Source: [Clostridium] citroniae WAL-17108 (GTDB lineage: Bacteria; Bacillota; Clostridia; Lachnospirales; Lachnospiraceae). Taken from it: a stretch of DNA of 64,000 nucleotides. A program made the translations under genes and the position numbers. The stretch covers positions 47,019 through 111,018 of the forward strand of contig NZ_JH376424.1 of the NCBI RefSeq assembly GCF_000233455.1. The letters run 5' to 3'. Under the pieces are notes generated by a model. The model worked only from the letters and a program-made list of their open reading frames with translations, made no database searches and was not told where the DNA came from. This document shows, piece by piece, positions 1 through 8,884 of the stretch (its first letter is position 1; each line of letters starts with the position of its first letter).

Positions 1-534
1 GCATTGATGTACGTTTTGCAGTAGCAGGAGAAGCGTATTGATACACGTTTTGTCAGAGCAGGAGAAGCGATTGATGCACGTTTTGCAGAGCAGGAGAAGT
101 GTATTGATGCACGTTTTGCAGAGCAGGAGAAGCGTATTGATGCACGTTTTGCAGAGCAGGAGAAGTGTATTGATGCACGTTTTACAGAGCAGGAGAAGTG
201 TATTGATGCACGTTTTGCAGAGCAGGAGAAGCGCGTTGATACACGTTTTGCAGAGCAGGAGAAGCAGTTTAATAATCGTATAGAGGAGCTGTCTTTAGAC
301 TGGGATATACGTTTGGATCTGCGTTTTGCCGCTTCAGAGAACCTGATCCTTGGTGAATTGGACCGGGTGCACATGAATCTGCAGTCCCAGTTGGACGATA
401 TGCGCAGCAGATTGGATGAACTGACAGAGTATTACAGGATCAAGAAGCTGGATAATGTCAACCAGACACTTCTCCTGCAGATGATACAGGAAGTAGAGAG
501 AAGGGTGGAAGCCCTGGAAAAGAAAAGTGCATAA
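1..534 (+). pseudogene. 3' part of a coiled-coil repeat protein gene, frame disrupted
   Basis: From 25 to the stop at 532-534 one frame is open. It reads six intact IDARFAEQEKR-type repeats followed by a charged helical tail (about residues RIEELSLDWDIRL to VEALEKKSA) that looks like a coiled coil. An inserted T near 21-24 puts a TAG at 22-24 in this frame and moves the repeat frame to one that stops at 39-41. No ATG, GTG or TTG occurs in the open frame until TTG at 313, so the visible part has no credible start of its own. The gene probably begins left of the window and is broken by slippage within the repeats, unless the shift is a sequencing error. Function unknown; the product resembles the repetitive coiled-coil hypothetical proteins common in Lachnospiraceae. 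Confidence 0.6.
3..267 (+). repeat. 33-bp coding tandem repeat, about 8 units
   Basis: Units start at 3, 37, 70, 103, 136, 169, 202 and 235, and the array continues off the left edge. Each unit encodes IDARFAEQEKR with near-identical DNA. The first unit carries one extra T. The second carries an extra T and a missing T that nearly cancel. The last unit runs into non-repetitive sequence of the same gene. The peptide is highly charged and heptad-like, so a coiled coil is expected. Confidence 0.9.
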
Positions 535-535
535 T

Positions 536-559
536 CAGCCCGCAGTTTACAGCGGGCTG
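536..559 (+). terminator. Hairpin after the repeat gene
   Basis: CAGCCCGC and GCGGGCTG form a perfect 8-bp stem with an 8-nt loop, two bases after the stop. There is no immediate U tract, so this is a weak terminator or a 3'-end-stabilising hairpin. The remaining gap up to the next gene is AT-rich with no clear ORF. Confidence 0.4.
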
Positions 560-742
560 GAGTTCAGATATCTATCTAATCTTTGCTCTATTTTTGGTTT
601 TATCCGTTGTTTCATATAATTATTCAAAGGTTCCCCTGCCCACTGAGGGTAATCCCATTTTATTAATATTAAGCAATAATTCTTTATCATACCCCTGATT
701 CACAGCGCATATATTATAAAAGCATAGCAAGGGGGTATATTT

Positions 743-2218
743 ATGGACAATTTTAATGTATACAAGGATATTCAAGCGAGAACAGGCGGAGAAATTTACA
801 TAGGCGTAGTAGGGCCGGTCCGGACAGGTAAATCTACCTTCATTAAGCGGTTCATGGAACTGCTGGTGCTTCCTGCCATGGAGGATGATAACCTGCGTAA
901 TCTAAGCCGGGATGAACTTCCCCAGAGTGCTGCCGGAAAGACCATCATGACAACGGAACCCAAATTTATTCCCAAAGAGGCGGCTAAGATCAGTCTTGCG
1001 GACGGCATTGAAGCCAAGGTGAGATTAATTGACTGTGTGGGATTTATGGTGGAAGGTGCCGCGGGCCATGTGGAGAACGGAGAGGAACGCCTGGTGAAAA
1101 CACCATGGTTTGACTACGATATTCCCTTTACACAGGCAGCGGAATTAGGCACCAGAAAAGTCATCAACGACCACTCCACCATAGGGATCGTGGTGACCAC
1201 AGACGGCTCCATTGGCGAGATCAAACGACCCGGGTACATGGCGGCTGAAAAGCAGACCATTGATGAACTTAAAAAGCTGGGAAAACCGTTTGTAGTCCTT
1301 CTCAATTCCATGAAACCATATTCCGATGAGACAGCCAAACTGGCCAGAGAGATGTCGGAAGGTTATGGCGTATCGGTGCTTCCGGTAAACTGTGAACAGC
1401 TGAAAAAAGATGATGTATTCCATATTCTGGAAAAGGTGCTGAAGGAATTTCCGGTAACGGAAATGGATTTCCATATTCCAAAGTGGCTGGAAATCCTGCC
1501 GGCTACCCATTGGCTGAAGGCCCAGGTCATTCAGGCTGCCAAGGGAGTGATCCAGAAGGTAAGCCATATGAAGGATGTTGCGGGTGAACTGGCTGAACAG
1601 CGCACCGATACCATCCGCTCTATGAATGTAAAAAATATGCAGATGGCGGACGGCCGCGTGGCCGTGCAGGTGGATATGGATGACAGCTACTATTACCAGA
1701 TCCTCAGCGATTATGTAGGCCTGCCCATTGAGGGTGAATATCAGCTGATGCAGACACTCAGCAGCCTGGCCAACATGCAGAAGGAGTATGAGAAGGTACA
1801 GAATGCCCTGACCCAGGTGCGGTTAAAGGGCTATGGTGTTGTAACCCCGGAGCGCTCAGAGATTGTCCTGGATGAGCCGCAGGTAATCAAACACGGCAAT
1901 AAATACGGGGTGAAAATGAAGGCTGAGGCGCCGTCCATCAACCTGATCAAAGCTCACATTGAGACGGAGATCGCCCCCATTGTAGGCAGCGAACAGCAGG
2001 CCCAGGATCTGATTACATATATTAAGGAAAATGCAAGGGAGAGCGATGACGGGATCTGGAACACCAATATTTTTGGAAAATCCATTGAGCAGATCGTGGA
2101 AGACGGGATCCAGGCAAAGGTTTCCCAGATGACAGAGGACTGCCAGTTAAAGCTTCAGGACACTCTCCAGAAGATCATCAATGACAGCAATGGCGGAATG
2201 ATATGCATCATCATATGA
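743..2218 (+). CDS. spoIVA: Stage IV sporulation protein A
   Basis: SpoIVA is the ATPase that polymerises on the outer forespore membrane and forms the base of the spore coat, made in the mother cell under sigma-E. The protein is 491 aa, matching the family length. A Walker A motif GPVRTGKST lies at residues 24-32 in an N-terminal TRAFAC-type domain. The C terminus ends in a hydrophobic GGMICIII tail, typical of the membrane-surface anchor that binds SpoVM in Bacillus. The ATG is preceded by a purine-rich GGGGG ribosome site. It stands alone between the repeat gene and the beta-CASP gene. Its presence marks the organism as an endospore former. I could not assign a convincing sigma-E promoter. 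Confidence 0.97.
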   Translation: MDNFNVYKDIQARTGGEIYIGVVGPVRTGKSTFIKRFMELLVLPAMEDDNLRNLSRDELPQSAAGKTIMTTEPKFIPKEAAKISLADGIEAKVRLIDCVGFMVEGAAGHVENGEERLVKTPWFDYDIPFTQAAELGTRKVINDHSTIGIVVTTDGSIGEIKRPGYMAAEKQTIDELKKLGKPFVVLLNSMKPYSDETAKLAREMSEGYGVSVLPVNCEQLKKDDVFHILEKVLKEFPVTEMDFHIPKWLEILPATHWLKAQVIQAAKGVIQKVSHMKDVAGELAEQRTDTIRSMNVKNMQMADGRVAVQVDMDDSYYYQILSDYVGLPIEGEYQLMQTLSSLANMQKEYEKVQNALTQVRLKGYGVVTPERSEIVLDEPQVIKHGNKYGVKMKAEAPSINLIKAHIETEIAPIVGSEQQAQDLITYIKENARESDDGIWNTNIFGKSIEQIVEDGIQAKVSQMTEDCQLKLQDTLQKIINDSNGGMICIII

Positions 2219-2291
2219 AATCAACATTGGCCCAGGGAAATGTTGAAAGCATGACATTTCACAGAAAATTGTGTAAATATAACGATACTAT

Positions 2292-2320
2292 TTGCATTCT
2301 TATTGAGAATATGGTATACT
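2292..2320 (+). promoter_or_regulatory. Sigma-A promoter for the beta-CASP gene
   Basis: TTGCAT (2292-2297), a 17-bp spacer and TATACT (2315-2320) lie 64 bp before the proposed start codon. Confidence 0.6.
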
Positions 2321-2384
2321 GTACCAAGAATTGACAGAATATTCGCGGAGTAAGACTATATAGTACGCAGAGGGGAGAATGCAG

Positions 2385-3986
2385 ATGAAACTAACATTTA
2401 TCGGGGCGGATCATGAGGTGACAGGGAGCTGCCATTTCCTGGAGGTTGGGGCGTCAAAGGTATTAATTGACTGTGGCATGGAACAGGGAAACAATGTCTA
2501 TCAGAACGCGGAATTGCCTGTGAGCTACCGTGAGATCGACTATGTATTCCTGACCCATGCCCATATCGACCATGCAGGCATGCTGCCCTGGATCTATGCC
2601 AGGGGGTTCAGAGGACAGGTGATCGCCACTTATGCAACCGTGGATCTCTGTAATATCATGTTAAAGGACAGCGCCCACATACAGGAGATGGAGGCTGAGT
2701 GGAAGAACCGCAAGGCCCGCAGAGCCGGCCGCGTGGAGGTGGAAGCGCTCTATACAATGGAGGATGCGGAAAGCGTCCTGAAACATTTTGAGGGAGTGGC
2801 TTACGGCCAGGAGTTTAAACTCAATAACGACCTGACCCTGCGGTTTACAGACGTGGGCCATCTGCTGGGCTCTGCCTCCATTGAGATCTGGGCAACGGAG
2901 GACAAAAAGACAAAAAAGATCGTGTTTTCCGGTGATATCGGCAACAAGAACAAGCCTTTGATCAGGGATCCCCAATATATTAGTGAAGCGGATTATGTGG
3001 TCATGGAATCCACTTATGGCAACCGCTACCACAAAAAGGATGTCAACCATGTGGAAAGCCTGGCCCGTATCATCCAGGAAACACTGGACCGCAGCGGCAA
3101 TGTCGTGATCCCCGCATTTGCAGTGGGGCGTACCCAGGAATTGCTGTATCTCATCCGCCACATCAAAGATGAGAAGCTGATCCAGGGGCATGACGGGTTT
3201 GAAGTTTATGTGGACAGTCCCCTGGCAGTGGAGGCCACCCATGTGTTTAAGGAGAATATGATGGAGTGTTATGATGCGGAAACCAAGGCATTGGTGGAAC
3301 GCGGAATCAACCCCATTGATTTTCCGGGACTGAAGCTCTCCATCACCAGTGAAGAATCCAAAAACATCAACTTTGACATGACGCCTAAGGTGATTATATC
3401 TGCTGCCGGCATGTGTGATGCGGGACGCGTCCGCCACCATCTCAAGCACAACCTGTGGAGACAGGAGTGTTCCATTGTGTTTGCAGGTTACCAGGCGGAA
3501 GGTACCCTTGGCCGGGTGCTTCAGGACGGCGCCCAGACGGTGAAGATCTTTGGCGAGGAGATTGATGTCAGGGCTCATATTGAAACCATGGACGGCATCA
3601 GCGGCCATGCGGACAGGGACGGACTGATCACCTGGATCTCATCTTTTGAGAAACGACCTGGCTATGTATTTGTAGTCCACGGGGACGAGGAGTCCTGCAC
3701 TTCGTTTGCAGATGTTCTTAACACCCAGCTGAAGCTGGCTGCCAGGGCACCCTACTCCGGTTCCCAGTATGACCTGATCAGGGGATGCTGGATCAAGGAG
3801 GCAGAACCTGTGCTGATCGAAAAAGAAACAGCAGCAAAACGTAAGGCAACCGGCGTGTATACGCGCCTTGTGGATGCGGGCAGGCTTCTTATGGATGTGA
3901 TCAGCCGTAATCAGGGCGGCACAAATAAAGACCTGGTTCATTTTACAGAACAGATACTGGCCCTTTGTAATAAATGGGACAGGTAA
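2385..3986 (+). CDS. Beta-CASP metallo-beta-lactamase-fold RNA hydrolase
   Basis: This is a predicted zinc-dependent nuclease of the CPSF73/Ysh1-like beta-CASP group, 533 aa from the ATG at 2385. The signature HAHIDH is at residues 58-63. Further metal ligands are visible in DVGHLLGSAS and FSGDIG, and C-terminal beta-CASP motifs in YVDSPLA, AAGMCDAGRVRHH and GHADRDGL. Family members process or degrade RNA, but the substrate here is unknown. An in-frame ATG at 2379 is only about three bases from the GAGGGGAG ribosome site, while 2385 has normal spacing, so 2385 is chosen. About 70 C-terminal residues extend beyond the core. rnhA follows after 28 bp, so the two probably share a transcript. Confidence 0.9.
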   Translation: MKLTFIGADHEVTGSCHFLEVGASKVLIDCGMEQGNNVYQNAELPVSYREIDYVFLTHAHIDHAGMLPWIYARGFRGQVIATYATVDLCNIMLKDSAHIQEMEAEWKNRKARRAGRVEVEALYTMEDAESVLKHFEGVAYGQEFKLNNDLTLRFTDVGHLLGSASIEIWATEDKKTKKIVFSGDIGNKNKPLIRDPQYISEADYVVMESTYGNRYHKKDVNHVESLARIIQETLDRSGNVVIPAFAVGRTQELLYLIRHIKDEKLIQGHDGFEVYVDSPLAVEATHVFKENMMECYDAETKALVERGINPIDFPGLKLSITSEESKNINFDMTPKVIISAAGMCDAGRVRHHLKHNLWRQECSIVFAGYQAEGTLGRVLQDGAQTVKIFGEEIDVRAHIETMDGISGHADRDGLITWISSFEKRPGYVFVVHGDEESCTSFADVLNTQLKLAARAPYSGSQYDLIRGCWIKEAEPVLIEKETAAKRKATGVYTRLVDAGRLLMDVISRNQGGTNKDLVHFTEQILALCNKWDR

Positions 3987-4014
3987 AGACAGTACAGACA
4001 GGAGACATTGATAC

Positions 4015-4497
4015 ATGAGTAAAGTACAGATTTATACGGATGGTTCGGCCCGAGGCAATCCTGACGGCCCGGGAGGTTATGGGACAGTCCTGCATTTCAC
4101 AGACAGCAAAGGACAGCTTCATGAGAAGACCATGTCCGGCGGTTATGTGCGCACCACCAACAACAGGATGGAGCTGATGGCCGCCATTGTGGGGCTGGAA
4201 GCGCTTAACAGGCCCTGTGAGGTACAGCTGTATTCCGATTCCAAGTATCTGACCGATGCGTTTAACCAGAGGTGGATCGACAGCTGGATCGCAAAGGGGT
4301 GGAACCGGGGGAAAAGTGGTCCGGTGAAAAATATTGACCTGTGGAAGCGTCTTTTAAAGGCAAAGGAACCGCACCGTGTGGAATTCATCTGGGTCAAAGG
4401 ACATGCAGGCCATCCGCAGAATGAGCGCTGTGACCAGCTGGCAACTTCGGCAGCTGACGGCAGCGGACTAATGATAGACGAGGGTCTTGAAAATTGA
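4015..4497 (+). CDS. rnhA: Ribonuclease HI
   Basis: RNase HI cleaves the RNA strand of RNA-DNA hybrids (R-loops, Okazaki primers) in the cytoplasm. At 160 aa it is a standard bacterial type I enzyme. The catalytic acidic residues are visible: D9 in YTDGSARGNP, E53 in NNRMELMAA, D75 in LYSDSKYL, and the last Asp in GHPQNERCDQLA. The basic protrusion (WIAKGWNRGKSGPVKN) resembles the hybrid-binding handle of E. coli RNase HI. It lies 28 bp after the beta-CASP RNA hydrolase, in the same direction, and is closed by a strong terminator. Confidence 0.95.
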   Translation: MSKVQIYTDGSARGNPDGPGGYGTVLHFTDSKGQLHEKTMSGGYVRTTNNRMELMAAIVGLEALNRPCEVQLYSDSKYLTDAFNQRWIDSWIAKGWNRGKSGPVKNIDLWKRLLKAKEPHRVEFIWVKGHAGHPQNERCDQLATSAADGSGLMIDEGLEN

Positions 4498-4558
4498 TTT
4501 TTCTCAACATACCTGGGGCTATGCCCCGGCGCTGAGGGAAAGGCCGATACAGACAGAT

Positions 4559-4586
4559 AACTCCGGACCGTGATCCGGAGTTTCTT
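4559..4586 (+). terminator. Rho-independent terminator after rnhA
   Basis: AACTCCGGA and TCCGGAGTT form a perfect 9-bp stem with a 6-nt loop, followed by TCTT. A second GGGGC/GCCCC hairpin lies just upstream at about 4514-4527. Confidence 0.75.
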
Positions 4587-4685
4587 ACATATCTCTTACA
4601 ATCTATTACTCCTTTTGTCTGCATATTCCATTTCCCGATTTTTTGTGATAATGTTATTACAAGACAATGGCAGGGAAGTGTGACT

Positions 4686-5591
4686 ATGAAAGATAAACGA
4701 ATATGGATTGTGATTGGCTGCATTCTGGTCATAGGCACTGGTGTTACCCATTACACCAAATATTATGTGAAAAACCAGGCATCAGTAACAATGGAGGCAG
4801 CAGCATCGGCAGGTGATATCCCTGCAGGAGCACCCAACCCTGCGTCTGCTCCTGAAGTACAGGATAGGGCGGCGGAAGGAGGAGCGGCTGCAGGGGCGGC
4901 TGCGGGAGGAACGGCTGCAGAGAAAGCCGTTCCGTCTGAAAGGAGCTTAAGCTCGGCTGCATCGGCCCCCCCGGGACCCGGCGCAGCACCGGCGGCTGCG
5001 GCCGATGGAATGGAGGAGTCCCACGCAGATGAAACCATGGCTGCATCTGATGAGACAGGCGCTTCAACAGAGGCGGCAGAAGCAGAAGCTGCCCAGATAT
5101 ATTCAGATGATGATGTCCCGGTGGAGGCAGTACCCATATCGCCTCTTACAGGAGCCAAAAACGGGGAGATCAGGTCGTATCGGATGGTTGATTACAAGCA
5201 GCGCCTTATGGACCTGGATACCCAGATCCAGAAGATGCGGGAGCAGGAAACAGATTCCAATGTCTACTCTATCAAAACATCAGCCGAGACAGAACTGAAG
5301 ATGTGGGAAAGCGAGATGAACACCATCTATAATTCACTTCTTGAGTCTCTGGGCGATGAGGAGGCTGCCAAACTGGCGGCAGAGCAGCAGGATTGGATGA
5401 AAAGCAGGGATGCCAAAGCGGCGGAGAGTTCAGGAAAGAACAGCGTATCAGTGGAGGGCATCGGATACGCGGCCACCCTGGTAAGTCTTACAAGGGACAG
5501 GGCATATGAGCTGGCCGGGCGGTATGAGGATGCAAACGGAGTGAAGACCGCTCCCAAGGAAGAAGCGTCCACCTCAGTGTCGGGCCAGTAG
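4686..5591 (+). CDS. Membrane-anchored, Ala-rich protein with LprI-like (DUF1311) domain
   Basis: 301 aa. An N-terminal hydrophobic segment (residues about 5-20, IWIVIGCILVIGTGVTHY) is a signal anchor. A low-complexity Ala/Gly/Glu linker follows (about 38-150). The C-terminal helical region (about 165-285) has the pattern of the LprI/DUF1311 family: AETELKMWESEMNTIYNSL, LAAEQQDWMKSRDAKAAE and TRDRAYELAGRYE. Family members include proposed lysozyme inhibitors, but a role here is not established. The ATG at 4686 is preferred over GTG 4680 because it has better spacing from AGGGAAG and begins MKDKR. The gene is monocistronic between two terminators. The protein is probably extracytoplasmic. Confidence 0.7.
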   Translation: MKDKRIWIVIGCILVIGTGVTHYTKYYVKNQASVTMEAAASAGDIPAGAPNPASAPEVQDRAAEGGAAAGAAAGGTAAEKAVPSERSLSSAASAPPGPGAAPAAAADGMEESHADETMAASDETGASTEAAEAEAAQIYSDDDVPVEAVPISPLTGAKNGEIRSYRMVDYKQRLMDLDTQIQKMREQETDSNVYSIKTSAETELKMWESEMNTIYNSLLESLGDEEAAKLAAEQQDWMKSRDAKAAESSGKNSVSVEGIGYAATLVSLTRDRAYELAGRYEDANGVKTAPKEEASTSVSGQ

Positions 5592-5636
5592 GCATAGGGA
5601 ACGCAGATCCAACCAGATAGGATGAAGCTGGTAAAC

Positions 5637-5681
5637 AGCGGGAAAATCAATGAAAATTCGTTGGTTTTCCCGCTTATTTTG
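5637..5681 (+). terminator. Strong terminator before alaS
   Basis: AGCGGGAAAATCAA pairs with TTGGTTTTCCCGCT (one mismatch) around a 10-nt loop, followed by TATTTTGTT. Confidence 0.85.
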
Positions 5682-5692
5682 TTAAGTGAGTC

Positions 5693-5721
5693 TTGATAAA
5701 TATATGCCAATATGGTAAAAT
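5693..5721 (+). promoter_or_regulatory. Sigma-A promoter of alaS
   Basis: TTGATA (5693-5698), a 17-bp spacer and TAAAAT (5716-5721) lie 44 bp before the GTG start. No T-box leader fits in this short gap. Confidence 0.7.
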
Positions 5722-5765
5722 GACGGTTATGTAATTTATGATGTTATGATATGGAGGAAGATAAA

Positions 5766-8414
5766 GTGAAAGAACCACAGTACCGCGGCGTGAATGAGCT
5801 CCGCCGGATGTTCCTTGAATTCTTTGAGAGTAAGGGACATCTTGCAATGAAGAGCTTTTCCCTGGTCCCGCATAATGATAACAGTCTGCTTCTGATCAAT
5901 TCAGGTATGGCCCCCTTAAAGCCATATTTTACCGGACAGGAGATTCCGCCCAGAAATCGGGTGACCACCTGCCAGAAGTGTATCCGTACCGGTGATATTG
6001 AGAATATTGGCAAGACGGCACGGCACGGCACCTTTTTTGAGATGCTGGGCAACTTTTCCTTTGGGGATTACTTTAAGCACGAGGCGATCCGGTGGACCTG
6101 GGAGTTCCTGACCGATGTGGTGGGACTGGATCCTGACAGGCTGTATCCCAGCGTGTATCTGGATGATGATGAAGCCTTTGAGATCTGGAACAAGGAGATT
6201 GGTATTCCTGCTGAGCGCATATTTAAATTCGGTAAGGAGGACAACTTTTGGGAGCATGGTTCAGGCCCCTGCGGTCCCTGTTCAGAGGTCTACTATGACA
6301 GGGGTGAGGCTTATGGATGCGGTAAGCCCGGATGTACGGTGGGCTGCGACTGCGACCGCTACATTGAAGTGTGGAATAATGTATTCACCCAGTTTGACAA
6401 TGACGGACATGGGAATTATACGGAATTGGAGCATAAGAACATTGATACAGGCATGGGACTGGAGCGCCTGGCTGTTGTGGTCCAGGGCGTGGACTCCCTG
6501 TTTACAGTGGATACCAATAAGGCTCTGCTGGACCGCGTCTGCGAACTGGCTCATACACAGTACCAGAAGGACCATGAGACGGACGTATCCCTGCGTATTG
6601 TGGCAGATCATGTTAAATCCTGCACCTTTATGATTTCCGATGGTATCATGCCTTCCAACGAGGGCAGAGGTTATGTGCTGCGCCGCCTTCTGCGCCGTGC
6701 CGCACGCCATGGGAGAAAACTGGGGATTGAAGGAAAGTTCCTGGCGGACCTGTCCGGAACCGTAATAGAACTTTGCAAAGATGGATATCCTGAACTGGAG
6801 GAGAAGCAGGCCATGATCTTTAAGGTGCTCTCCGAGGAAGAGGACAAGTTCAATAAGACCATTGACCAGGGACTTATGATCCTGGGTGAGATGGAAGAGG
6901 AGATGCAAAGCGGCGGGGGAACAACCTTGTCCGGCGCCAACGCATTCAAATTATACGACACCTATGGCTTCCCGCTGGACCTGACAAAGGAGATCCTGGA
7001 GGAAAAGGGATACGGGGTGGATGAGGACGGATTTACTGCCTCTATGAAAGAGCAGAAGGATAAGGCCAGAAAAGCCCGCAAGACTACCAACTATATGGGA
7101 GCTGATGTGACTGTCTATCAGTCCATCGATCCGGCGATCACAACAGAGTTTATCGGCTATGACAAGCTGACTGCTGATTCCAGGATTTCGGTCCTGACCA
7201 CGGAGGACGAGCTGGTCCAGGCCCTCACCGATGGACAGAAGGGGACCATTATTGTGGATCAGACTCCTTTCTACGGCACTATGGGCGGACAGCAGGGCGA
7301 TGTGGGTGTGATCACCAGCCCGGACGGAGCGTTTAAGGTGGAGGATACCATTCATCTGCAGGGCGGCAAAGTGGGCCATGTGGGCGTTATGACAAAGGGA
7401 ATGTTCCAGGTGGATGATGCAGTCACCCTGTCGGTCTGCGAAAAGAACCGCGCCCTTATCTGTAAGAACCACAGTGCGACCCACCTTCTCCAGAAGGCTT
7501 TGCGGATCGTTCTGGGAGGCCACGTGGAGCAGGCTGGTTCCTATGTGGATGCAGGCAGGCTCCGTTTCGACTTTACACATTTCTCAGCCATGACTGCTGA
7601 AGAGATCAAGAAAGTGGAAGACCTGGTCAATGAGGAGATCCAGGCTGCCCTCCCTGTCATGACCGAGATCATGACCCTGGAGGAAGCCAAAAAGACAGGC
7701 GCCATGGCCCTGTTCGGCGAGAAGTACGGTGACAGTGTGCGTGTAGTTGAGATGGGTGATTTCTCCACCGAACTTTGCGGCGGCACCCATGTTGCCAATA
7801 CCAGCAACATTGCCTCGTTTAAGATCCTCTCAGAGACAGGCATTGCCGCTGGAGTAAGGCGTATTGAGGCCCTTACCTCAGAGGGGCTGATGAAGCATTA
7901 TGAGGAGGTTGAGGCCGAGCTTCATGAGGCGGCCAGGACCGCTAAGACAACCCCCGCTTCTCTCACTACCAAGATAGAGGCCCTGCTGGATGAGATCAAG
8001 TCTCTTCACGCTGAGAACGAGAAGTTAAAAAGCAAACTGGCTAAGGACTCCCTGGGAGATGTAATGAGCCAGGTAAGGGAAGTAAACGGGGTTAAGGTTC
8101 TGGCTTCCAGAGTGGCGGGAGTGGATATGAACGGCCTGCGTGGCCTGGGCGACCAGTTAAAGGATAAATTAGGCGAGGGTGTGGTTGTAATTGCATCTGA
8201 ACAGGACGGCAAGGTGAACCTGATGGCAACCGCAACCGATGGTGCCCAGAAGCAGGGCGCCCATGCAGGCAACCTGATCAAGGCCATTGCCGGTCTTGTG
8301 GGCGGAGGTGGCGGCGGCCGTCCCAATATGGCTCAGGCAGGAGGAAAGAATCCTGCAGGCATTGAGGATGCCCTTAAGAAGGCCGTTGAAGTGGTTCAGG
8401 AACAGACAAAATAG
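5766..8414 (+). CDS. alaS: Alanine-tRNA ligase
   Basis: AlaRS charges tRNA-Ala and edits mischarged Ser/Gly. The protein is 882 aa in the full-length bacterial arrangement. It has a class II catalytic core (FLEFFESKGH, GMAPLKPYFTGQE, CIRTGDIENIGKTARHGTFFEMLGNFSFGDYFK in segments), the editing domain with HSATHLLQ and CGGTHV zinc/editing motifs near residues 575-680, a helical linker and a Gly-rich DHHA1 C-terminal domain (GLVGGGGGGRPNMAQAGG). An upstream in-frame ATG at 5751 overlaps the ribosome site itself (GGAGGA at 5752-5757). The GTG at 5766 has correct spacing and starts MKEPQYRGVNELRRMFL, so 5766 is chosen. It is a single gene with its own promoter. Confidence 0.97.
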   Translation: MKEPQYRGVNELRRMFLEFFESKGHLAMKSFSLVPHNDNSLLLINSGMAPLKPYFTGQEIPPRNRVTTCQKCIRTGDIENIGKTARHGTFFEMLGNFSFGDYFKHEAIRWTWEFLTDVVGLDPDRLYPSVYLDDDEAFEIWNKEIGIPAERIFKFGKEDNFWEHGSGPCGPCSEVYYDRGEAYGCGKPGCTVGCDCDRYIEVWNNVFTQFDNDGHGNYTELEHKNIDTGMGLERLAVVVQGVDSLFTVDTNKALLDRVCELAHTQYQKDHETDVSLRIVADHVKSCTFMISDGIMPSNEGRGYVLRRLLRRAARHGRKLGIEGKFLADLSGTVIELCKDGYPELEEKQAMIFKVLSEEEDKFNKTIDQGLMILGEMEEEMQSGGGTTLSGANAFKLYDTYGFPLDLTKEILEEKGYGVDEDGFTASMKEQKDKARKARKTTNYMGADVTVYQSIDPAITTEFIGYDKLTADSRISVLTTEDELVQALTDGQKGTIIVDQTPFYGTMGGQQGDVGVITSPDGAFKVEDTIHLQGGKVGHVGVMTKGMFQVDDAVTLSVCEKNRALICKNHSATHLLQKALRIVLGGHVEQAGSYVDAGRLRFDFTHFSAMTAEEIKKVEDLVNEEIQAALPVMTEIMTLEEAKKTGAMALFGEKYGDSVRVVEMGDFSTELCGGTHVANTSNIASFKILSETGIAAGVRRIEALTSEGLMKHYEEVEAELHEAARTAKTTPASLTTKIEALLDEIKSLHAENEKLKSKLAKDSLGDVMSQVREVNGVKVLASRVAGVDMNGLRGLGDQLKDKLGEGVVVIASEQDGKVNLMATATDGAQKQGAHAGNLIKAIAGLVGGGGGGRPNMAQAGGKNPAGIEDALKKAVEVVQEQTK

Positions 8415-8465
8415 CCCCGATCACCAAAAAAATGCAAAATAACTGTAAGAATTATAAATTTATTC

Positions 8466-8493
8466 TTGACGTATGGTATTTTTATGCTATAAT
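8466..8493 (+). promoter_or_regulatory. Sigma-A promoter of rpsU
   Basis: TTGACG (8466-8471), a 16-bp spacer and a consensus TATAAT (8488-8493) lie 75 bp before the start codon. Confidence 0.8.
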
Positions 8494-8568
8494 CATAGCA
8501 GTGCGAAAAATACCCAAACAGTTGTATTATGCACAATTACACAACTGGAGGGAGGTTAGGTGTGAGCG

Positions 8569-8745
8569 ATGTCAAACGTAATTGTTAAAGATAACGAGAG
8601 CTTAGACAGTGCTTTACGCAGATTCAAAAGAAACTGTGCAAAGGCTGGCATTCAGCAGGAAATTCGTAAGAGAGAGCATTACGAGAAGCCAAGCGTAAGA
8701 CGTAAGAAAAAGTCTGAAGCTGCTCGTAAGCGTAAATACAACTAA
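8569..8745 (+). CDS. rpsU: 30S ribosomal protein S21
   Basis: S21 is a small basic protein of the 30S subunit. The 58-codon ORF begins [20 protein letters not shown] and ends with the basic tail [15 protein letters not shown], both characteristic of S21. A GGAGGGAGG ribosome site precedes the ATG. GTG at 8562 is out of frame. It has its own strong promoter and a strong terminator. Length and sequence match the family throughout. Confidence 0.97.
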   Translation: MSNVIVKDNESLDSALRRFKRNCAKAGIQQEIRKREHYEKPSVRRKKKSEAARKRKYN

Positions 8746-8783
8746 TCCGTAACCCGGATTAGCTTGTTAGGTGTAAGAGAAAT

Positions 8784-8826
8784 CAGCTGGTTACCGTGAT
8801 CCGTCACGGCGGCCAGCTGTTTTTTT
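8784..8826 (+). terminator. Strong Rho-independent terminator of rpsU
   Basis: CAGCTGG/CCAGCTG outer stem with a CCGTGA/TCACGG inner stem, followed by seven T. A smaller CTAATCCG/CGGATTAG hairpin overlaps the rpsU stop codon. Confidence 0.9.
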
Positions 8827-8844
8827 CGCGTTTAAACGCACATA

Positions 8845-8879
8845 AGGGCGGAGTTCCGTTTTGTGGAATCATCCGCCCT
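8845..8879. terminator. Hairpin between convergent rpsU and rqcH
   Basis: AGGGCGGA/TCCGCCCT with an inner TTCC/GGAA. On the plus strand it is followed by CATTTTT. It sits directly beyond the rqcH stop and may serve both strands. Confidence 0.55.
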
Positions 8880-8884
8880 CATTT

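Noticed and set aside
38..283. 81-codon open frame with MHVLQSRRS-type repeats
   Set aside because: It reads the 33-bp repeats in the wrong frame and ends without continuing into the coiled-coil tail. The frame encoding IDARFAEQEKR continues to a natural stop at 534.
664..695. Possible sigma-E promoter for spoIVA (TAATATT and CATACCCC)
   Set aside because: The -35-like element is good, but the spacer is 17 bp rather than the usual 13-15 and the -10 match is partial.
2661..3608. 315-codon open frame antisense to the beta-CASP gene
   Set aside because: It is a shadow of a GC-biased gene, with no ribosome site or recognisable family, while the plus strand has complete catalytic motifs.
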